Shown here: in pieces, positions 5,530 to 9,287 of the stretch
How positions within the stretch are numbered: the first letter of the stretch is position 1
Layout of the letters: each line of letters starts with the position of its first letter
Source of the DNA: Clostridia bacterium
GTDB taxonomy: Bacteria > Bacillota > Clostridia > TANB77 > CAG-508
Direction of reading: 5' to 3'
Length of the DNA stretch: 9,287 nt
Assembly (NCBI GenBank): GCA_900768805.1
Contig: CAAGEF010000061.1
Coordinates: forward strand, 1 to 9,287
Made by a program: the position numbers and the translations under genes
The notes under the pieces: generated by a model
What the model was told of the DNA's origin: nothing
Database searches by the model: none
What the model saw: the letters and a program-made list of their open reading frames with translations, nothing else

Positions 5530-8007
5530 TTAAGCTTTTTTAATTTCTGGATTATCTTCAATTATTCTTTTTGCAATACTATTGTTTTTATCAAATTTAA
5601 ATACATATCCTTCTAACGAATTAGCTTTTTGATTTAAATTTTCAACATCAGTGTTAACATATATTTTGGCTTTTGCCTTTCCGTTTTTAGCTTCTTGAAT
5701 CAAGTTCTCTACTGGTGAATTTCCGTCAAATGCAAGTACTATTGATTTTTGTCTTTCAAAAATTTCATAATTAAAGCTTTTATAAATTCCGGCTTCTTGG
5801 GCTATTGTAGATACACACACTTTATCAACAGTATCCTTTAAAAGATTTTTCCTTTGCTCTTCTGAAACTCTTCTTGGTACTATCGCATAAGTTTCAAAGC
5901 CTGATTTTGATTCTTTTGCAAGCTCTATTAATGCTTTTTCATATCCTTGCATTTTATGACCTACTACAAAATAAGCTTTTTTACTGTCTATTTGAGATAT
6001 TAACTCTTTTAATACTTGTTTTGCATCTTCTGATAAATCTGTTTCTCTTCCTTGACTATTAAAACTGCCTCCTGCAATTATTACAGGAATTTTATTCATT
6101 GGAAGATTATTACTAATTTTTTCTTTTAAAGCTTCTTTTGTTTCTAAAAATTCTTTTAAAATTGCTTTTGTTTTTATATCTCTTTTTTGAATATTCTCTA
6201 ATTCTTTTTGAACTATAAAATCTTCAATTGAACTTCCATCTAATTCTTTTTCAAATTTTTTAGATTTTTCTTTAAAATAAATATCTGCATCCTCTATTAT
6301 ATTTTTCTCTGTTTTTACCATTTTCATAAAATCTTTATCTTTTAGACCTAATAAGTATCTTAAAGCCATTTGTTCTTCAACAGAATCTGTTCCGTATAAT
6401 CCATATCCATCAGTACCTTGAACACAATGTACATTAGAATCTAAGTAAAATTTTATTGGACAATTATTTAAATTGTTTAAATTGTTTAATCTTACATTTG
6501 AGGTCAAATTAAATTCTAATACCGTTCCTATTTCTTTCATATATTGAATTAATTTTTTACCTTCAGGTGTATTTGGATTTTTACCATATAGCCCATGACC
6601 TATTCTAAATTTTGGATATTTTTTCCCTTTTGGAACATTATTTTTTATTATCATTACAGCTTTTTCTACATTATCTCTAAATGCATCATTTTCACCAGCA
6701 TGAATTCTTATAACAAAATTATTATCTTCATTTACTGCATATTCTATTAGCTCTTTTAAAGCTGGCTCCATTTCGCAAATATCATTTAATTCCTCACCTA
6801 AAATATCCGAACCTACAACATAAGGGCTATGTGCAACTGCTTTTACTACATCTACAGCTTCAAGCATCTGCTCTACTGTTTCAAAATCTCTTCTTATTGC
6901 TGCTAAATATCTTATTTTTACTCCAGTTTCTTGTTCAATAAGTGGCAAAATTCTATGTGCATTTTCCAAACATTCTATAGCTTCTTTTCCTTGACGAGCT
7001 AAACATGTTTGAGAAATTTCTGTATATGTAATTCCTTTCTTTTTAGCTTCTCTAGCTATTGCAAGTAGCATATCTTCTTGAACATTATTTTCTTGATATG
7101 TACCTACTTTTGTAAAATCCATAAACATTTCTTTTGCATAATTTCTTAAATCTTCATCTGGCAATTTTTCCAATTTATTTATATCTATTGGGATTTTCTT
7201 TTCTGATGGTATACCTTTTGTAAATACATATCTATATGCATATAATTTTTCAAGATTTGTAAAAACAGCTTGACCATCTTTCATTATTCCTAAACTAATT
7301 CTTATTTTTGCAATATTTTCTTTTGCGTTTTCTAAATTATTTAAAATTAAATCAGCAAAATTCATATAAATTCCAAACCTTGCTTGTTTTAATTTTGCTT
7401 TTTCTGAAATAGTATCATCTTCAATTTTATCAAAAGCTTCTTTTTCTAATTTTTTCATTATTTTTTCTTGTTCATCTGATAAAATTAAGTTTATTTTTCT
7501 AACATAATATAATGGATATTTTATTTGATGTTTTATTCCAAGAGCAATTAACATATCTGGTTTTAAAATTCCATGTAAATGGCTATGTAAATCTGTTCTT
7601 AATTTTTGTTCTTTTGCAATCTCATAATATAATAATGATTCTTCAACATCTAATTTGTAATTTTTAGTTTGAGACATTAAGGTTTTTATTATTGCAGGAA
7701 TTCTGCAATTTACTTTTACTTTTCCTCTAGAATTAAATGTTGCAACATTCATTCCGCTTAGCATAAACATGTAATATTTATCTTTTATTGGAAATAAACT
7801 TCCATTTATGACTTTCATATCATTTTCATCTTTTTCAATTGCTAAATTACACATTTTCGCTATACTTGTAATTAAGTTCCCTGTATTATGGTTTGGTGTT
7901 TCTATTTTATATAAAACTTTTGATGTATCTGTTTTATATAAAGTAACTACTATATCTTTTTCTTTATCTAAATAAAATACATTTAAAACTTTTTTATTTT
8001 TATTCAT
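5530..8007 (-). CDS. Adenosine deaminase-family protein with C-terminal SLOG-like domain
   Basis: The protein has about 825 residues, far longer than a plain adenosine deaminase (about 330-350). Residues 1-135 are an unrecognised N-terminal region. The deaminase domain (about 136-580) keeps DLHSHLHG (H141, H143), YTEIS (E330), IHAGE (H436, E439), RIGHG (H471) and LEFNLTSNV. The zinc Asp is D533 in GTDGYG, but the second Asp of the usual TDD motif is Gly534. Roughly 100 extra residues lie between HxH and YTE. Residues 639-804 look like a Rossmann/SLOG nucleotide-binding fold (IIAGGS, VVGHKMQGYEKAL, SIVLAFDGNSPVENLIQEA). I infer deamination of a purine compound, with ligand sensing by the C-terminus. 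The ATG at 8007 is preferred because AAAGG lies 11 bases upstream; an in-frame TTG at 8013 is only 5 from it. No terminator follows. Confidence 0.85.
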   Translation of the reverse strand: MNKNKKVLNVFYLDKEKDIVVTLYKTDTSKVLYKIETPNHNTGNLITSIAKMCNLAIEKDENDMKVINGSLFPIKDKYYMFMLSGMNVATFNSRGKVKVNCRIPAIIKTLMSQTKNYKLDVEESLLYYEIAKEQKLRTDLHSHLHGILKPDMLIALGIKHQIKYPLYYVRKINLILSDEQEKIMKKLEKEAFDKIEDDTISEKAKLKQARFGIYMNFADLILNNLENAKENIAKIRISLGIMKDGQAVFTNLEKLYAYRYVFTKGIPSEKKIPIDINKLEKLPDEDLRNYAKEMFMDFTKVGTYQENNVQEDMLLAIAREAKKKGITYTEISQTCLARQGKEAIECLENAHRILPLIEQETGVKIRYLAAIRRDFETVEQMLEAVDVVKAVAHSPYVVGSDILGEELNDICEMEPALKELIEYAVNEDNNFVIRIHAGENDAFRDNVEKAVMIIKNNVPKGKKYPKFRIGHGLYGKNPNTPEGKKLIQYMKEIGTVLEFNLTSNVRLNNLNNLNNCPIKFYLDSNVHCVQGTDGYGLYGTDSVEEQMALRYLLGLKDKDFMKMVKTEKNIIEDADIYFKEKSKKFEKELDGSSIEDFIVQKELENIQKRDIKTKAILKEFLETKEALKEKISNNLPMNKIPVIIAGGSFNSQGRETDLSEDAKQVLKELISQIDSKKAYFVVGHKMQGYEKALIELAKESKSGFETYAIVPRRVSEEQRKNLLKDTVDKVCVSTIAQEAGIYKSFNYEIFERQKSIVLAFDGNSPVENLIQEAKNGKAKAKIYVNTDVENLNQKANSLEGYVFKFDKNNSIAKRIIEDNPEIKKA
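6463..6489. repeat. Three 9-base tandem units inside the deaminase gene
   Basis: ATTATTTAA followed by two copies of ATTGTTTAA runs in frame and encodes Leu-Asn-Asn three times (about residues 507-515). It comes directly after the conserved TSNVR segment of the active-site barrel. Copy-number change by slippage would add or remove LNN units without a frameshift. Confidence 0.8.
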
Positions 8008-8018
8008 TTCCAAACCAA

Positions 8019-8023
8019 CCTTT
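8019..8023 (-). promoter_or_regulatory. Ribosome binding site deciding the deaminase start
   Basis: AAAGG on the minus strand pairs with the 5' half of the Shine-Dalgarno consensus. Aligned that way, the 11-base distance to the ATG at 8007 is near ideal. The TTG at 8013 would be only 5 bases away. This is why the shorter protein is chosen. Confidence 0.6.
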
Positions 8024-8034
8024 CTAAAATTTAT

Positions 8035-8071
8035 AAAAAAACACTTATATTGTTTTTGGTCAATAAAAGTG
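8035..8071 (-). terminator. Terminator hairpin in the deaminase leader (attenuator candidate)
   Basis: On the minus strand CACTTTTATTG (8071-8061) and CAATATAAGTG (8052-8042) pair over 11 positions with one mismatch around an eight-base loop. Seven Us follow (8041-8035). It lies between the predicted promoter (8111-8139) and the start codon, so transcripts must pass it to express the gene. No transcript from another gene ends here, because the upstream neighbour points away. Confidence 0.75.
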
Positions 8072-8110
8072 ATTCATTTGCTATATAATTTTTTATATTA
8101 CATGTTAAAA

Positions 8111-8139
8111 ATTATATCATAATATTTTTGTCTTTTCAA
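8111..8139 (-). promoter_or_regulatory. Promoter of the deaminase-SLOG gene
   Basis: On the minus strand TTGAAA (8134-8139) and TATAAT (8111-8116) are 17 bases apart and predict a start near 8104. The leader would be about 97 bases long and contains the hairpin with a U tract at 8035-8071. Confidence 0.75.
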
Positions 8140-8166
8140 CACTTTACATAATTTTTATATTATTTT

Positions 8167-8197
8167 TTGCAATTCAAATTAAAGTTATTGCTATAAT
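8167..8197 (+). promoter_or_regulatory. Promoter of the YgjV-like gene
   Basis: TATAAT (8192-8197) is preceded directly by TGC, an extended -10 element that lowers the need for a good -35 box. The best -35 match is TTGCAA (8167-8172) with a long 19-base spacer. It lies back to back with the deaminase promoter; their -35 boxes are 27 bases apart. Confidence 0.6.
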
Positions 8198-8206
8198 CAA
8201 TACTTT
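8181..8206. promoter_or_regulatory. Imperfect dyad centred on the ygjV-like -10 box
   Basis: AAAG-T-TATTG (8181-8190) is mirrored by CAATACTTT (8198-8206) around the seven bases CTATAAT. Nine bases match on each arm, with one bulged T on the left. Its placement over the -10 element fits a repressor site that would block this promoter. In such an AT-rich spacer a chance match is possible. Confidence 0.35.
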
Positions 8207-8268
8207 ATGTTAAAATTTTTTAAATAACAATAAAAAAATTTGAATATACAAAAGTAAAAGGGAGATTT

Positions 8269-8799
8269 ATGAATACAAACATATTGATAGGAAATTTTAT
8301 CGCGCTTTTAGCTGCGTTTATTATTATATATTATGGTTTTGAAAAAAATAAAAAAAGAATTTTAATTGCACAAATATTAGAATGTGTTTTAGCTACATGT
8401 TATAATTTTTTCTTAAAAGGCTATACAGCTCTTATTGTTGATATTTTAAACATATTTTTATTAGTATTAGGCTTTAAAGAAAAACTTAATTTCAAAAATA
8501 AATTAATAATAAATATTGTTGCTATTATTTTAGCTCTTAAATTCAATAACTTAGGTATAATTGGATACATACCTATTATAGTTATTTTAATTTATTCTTG
8601 GGGATTAAATACTAAAAATATAATAAAATTTAAATTACTTAATATGCTATTAATGTTATTATGGATAATTCATGATTTAACAGTAAAATCTTATCCTTCA
8701 GTTGTTTGTGAATTTATAGGTATAATTGGTAGCATTTATTCTATTTATAAAATAAAAAAATTAAAATTACATCCATTTATTCCAGAATGTGAAACATAA
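8269..8799 (+). CDS. YgjV-like multi-pass inner-membrane protein
   Basis: This 176-residue protein is almost entirely hydrophobic, with about six to seven membrane segments (roughly 5-22, 32-50, 53-69, 76-92, 96-112, 120-136, 143-162). Short basic loops such as EKNKKR and KIKKLK lie between or after them. The pattern and the segment LWIIHDLTVKSYPSVVCEFIG resemble the YgjV membrane family, which has WxIHN and a polar end-segment at the same place. Members of that family have no established function. The ATG start has AAAGGGAG five bases upstream. It is divergent from the deaminase gene and is followed by the inverted-repeat array. It is not a SLATT-type protein by visible layout. Family assignment is by recognition of pattern, so moderate. 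Confidence 0.75.
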   Translation: MNTNILIGNFIALLAAFIIIYYGFEKNKKRILIAQILECVLATCYNFFLKGYTALIVDILNIFLLVLGFKEKLNFKNKLIINIVAIILALKFNNLGIIGYIPIIVILIYSWGLNTKNIIKFKLLNMLLMLLWIIHDLTVKSYPSVVCEFIGIIGSIYSIYKIKKLKLHPFIPECET

Positions 8800-8800
8800 A

Positions 8801-8865
8801 GAACAAAGCGGACATTATATAATTGCAAACCAATAAACTAATTGCAAATGTCCGCATATTTGTTC
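8801..8865. repeat. Long imperfect inverted repeat (hairpin 1)
   Basis: GAACAAA-GCGGACATT (8801-8816) pairs with AATGTCCGC-ATA-TTTGTTC (8847-8865), a 16-pair stem with a three-base bulge. The inner part holds the direct repeat TAATTGCAAA at 8820-8829 and 8839-8848, whose TTGCAA cores can also pair. It starts two bases after the stop codon of the YgjV-like gene and is much richer in G+C than the coding sequence before it. Confidence 0.8.
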
Positions 8866-8910
8866 TTGCGCCAAATTTATGCAATAAATTTGTGTGCAAT
8901 GTTTGGCGAA
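8866..8910. repeat. Inverted repeat (hairpin 2)
   Basis: TT-G-CGCCAAA (8866-8875) pairs with TTTGGCGAA (8902-8910), leaving one bulged G. Inside, TGCA at 8880-8883 can pair with TGCA at 8895-8898. It begins at the very next base after hairpin 1, which suggests the two belong to one element. Confidence 0.7.
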
Positions 8911-8913
8911 TCC

Positions 8914-8955
8914 TTTATATAATAGGAAATTCGGAGAAATTTCCTATTATATAAA
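8914..8955. repeat. Perfect 18-base inverted repeat (hairpin 3)
   Basis: Positions 8914-8931 and 8938-8955 are exact reverse complements around the six-base loop CGGAGA. A run of As follows on the plus strand, so this is not an obvious terminator for the left gene. The perfect match suggests selection for the structure or a recent origin. Confidence 0.85.
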
Positions 8956-8993
8956 AAAACTCTTAATAAATTTTTTATTTATTAAGAGTTTTT
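8955..8993. terminator. Bidirectional intrinsic terminator (hairpin 4)
   Basis: Positions 8955-8971 and 8977-8993 are perfect 17-base reverse complements around five Ts. The stem core is ACTCTTAATAAAT with A and T runs at the outer ends, giving a U tract on either strand. It lies between two convergent genes and should serve both. Confidence 0.9.
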
Positions 8994-8998
8994 GATTT

Positions 8999-9220
8999 TT
9001 ATAAAGCTATTTTATGATTTAATACATCATCTACTATTCCAAAATAGGATTCTACAATATTATTTATTATCATATCATTTTCAATGTTATTATTTCTAAT
9101 AACAGCATTTACAACCTCTGTTTTTGCTCTTTTGGTGTTTAGAGCTCTCATTTGATCAAAATGATTTGCATCATAATAATTTTTCATTTCTACAAGAATT
9201 TTTTCATTAATTTCTTCCAT
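8999..9220 (-). CDS. Unrecognised 73-residue protein
   Basis: I do not recognise this small protein. It is charged and probably all-helical, with an acidic start (MEEINEKI), a central basic patch (TKRAKTE) and a C-terminal helix of IVESYFGIVDDVL type. It has no cysteine, membrane segment or signal peptide. The start is supported by GAAAGGAACGG upstream, though the spacing (14 bases from AAAGG) is on the long side. It ends six bases before a strong bidirectional terminator, which supports it being a real transcription unit. Its AT-rich codon use matches the large deaminase gene. It could be a small regulator, but nothing visible shows this. Confidence 0.65.
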   Translation of the reverse strand: MEEINEKILVEMKNYYDANHFDQMRALNTKRAKTEVVNAVIRNNNIENDMIINNIVESYFGIVDDVLNHKIAL

Positions 9221-9257
9221 ATCTTTTTACCGTTCCTTTCAAATTATGAATTTAATA

Positions 9258-9278
9258 TTTTATAGAATTTCTATAAAA
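9258..9278. promoter_or_regulatory. Perfect palindrome at the probable promoter of the 73-residue gene
   Basis: TTTTATAGAA (9258-9267) and TTCTATAAAA (9269-9278) are perfect reverse complements around one base. The minus strand offers TATAAA as a possible -10 within it; a -35 box would lie at the window edge. It resembles a repressor operator, but no regulator is known here. Confidence 0.4.
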
Positions 9279-9287
9279 ATAATATTG

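Noticed and set aside
5530..8799. RADAR defence locus (RdrA/RdrB)
   Set aside because: The deaminase recalls RdrB in size and motif, but no AAA+ RdrA-type gene is in the window and the membrane neighbour looks like YgjV, not SLATT.
8820..8848. CRISPR-like direct repeats
   Set aside because: Only two 10-base copies lie nine bases apart inside a hairpin, with no array or cas genes.

Overview
The window is very AT-rich, and its genes have near-consensus sigma-A-type promoters with 17-base spacers, strong AGGAGG-like ribosome binding sites and intrinsic terminators. Together with the protein types this points to a low-GC member of the Bacillota, most likely an uncultured or gut-type Clostridia. 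This is inferred from composition, signals and protein families; no marker gene fixes the genus.

Layout from left to right. Positions 1-91 hold no gene, only a terminator. A small cysteine-cluster protein (YkgJ/CxxCxxCC family, 92-487, minus) has its own promoter and a perfect palindrome in its leader. Next, on the minus strand and so transcribed right to left, come a PHP-domain phosphoesterase (3794-4660), guaB (IMP dehydrogenase, 2220-3728) and guaA (GMP synthase, 634-2169). guaB has its own promoter, and a hairpin sits between guaB and guaA. An unrecognised 178-residue gene (4845-5381, minus) forms a separate unit with a very strong promoter and a terminator; it is clearly richer in G+C than its neighbours.

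The most interesting gene is 5530-8007 (minus). It encodes a protein of about 825 residues: an unrecognised N-terminal region, a divergent adenosine-deaminase-family domain keeping the zinc ligands but with Gly in place of the second Asp of the TDD motif, and a C-terminal Rossmann-like segment resembling SLOG nucleotide-binding domains. Its leader contains a classical terminator hairpin ahead of the start codon, so expression may be controlled by attenuation. Divergent from it, across a 261-base regulatory region with back-to-back promoters, is a YgjV-like membrane protein (8269-8799, plus).

The right end holds four consecutive inverted repeats (8801-8993), ending in a bidirectional terminator, then an unrecognised 73-residue gene (8999-9220, minus) with a palindrome at its probable promoter.

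Functionally the window leans to purine metabolism. A purine deaminase-like enzyme would yield hypoxanthine compounds, GuaB turns IMP into XMP, GuaA turns XMP into GMP, and the PHP protein may remove phosphates from small nucleotides. The deaminase-SLOG fusion is either a specialised purine enzyme or a nucleotide-sensing effector of the kind found in conflict systems. The sequence alone does not decide between these.
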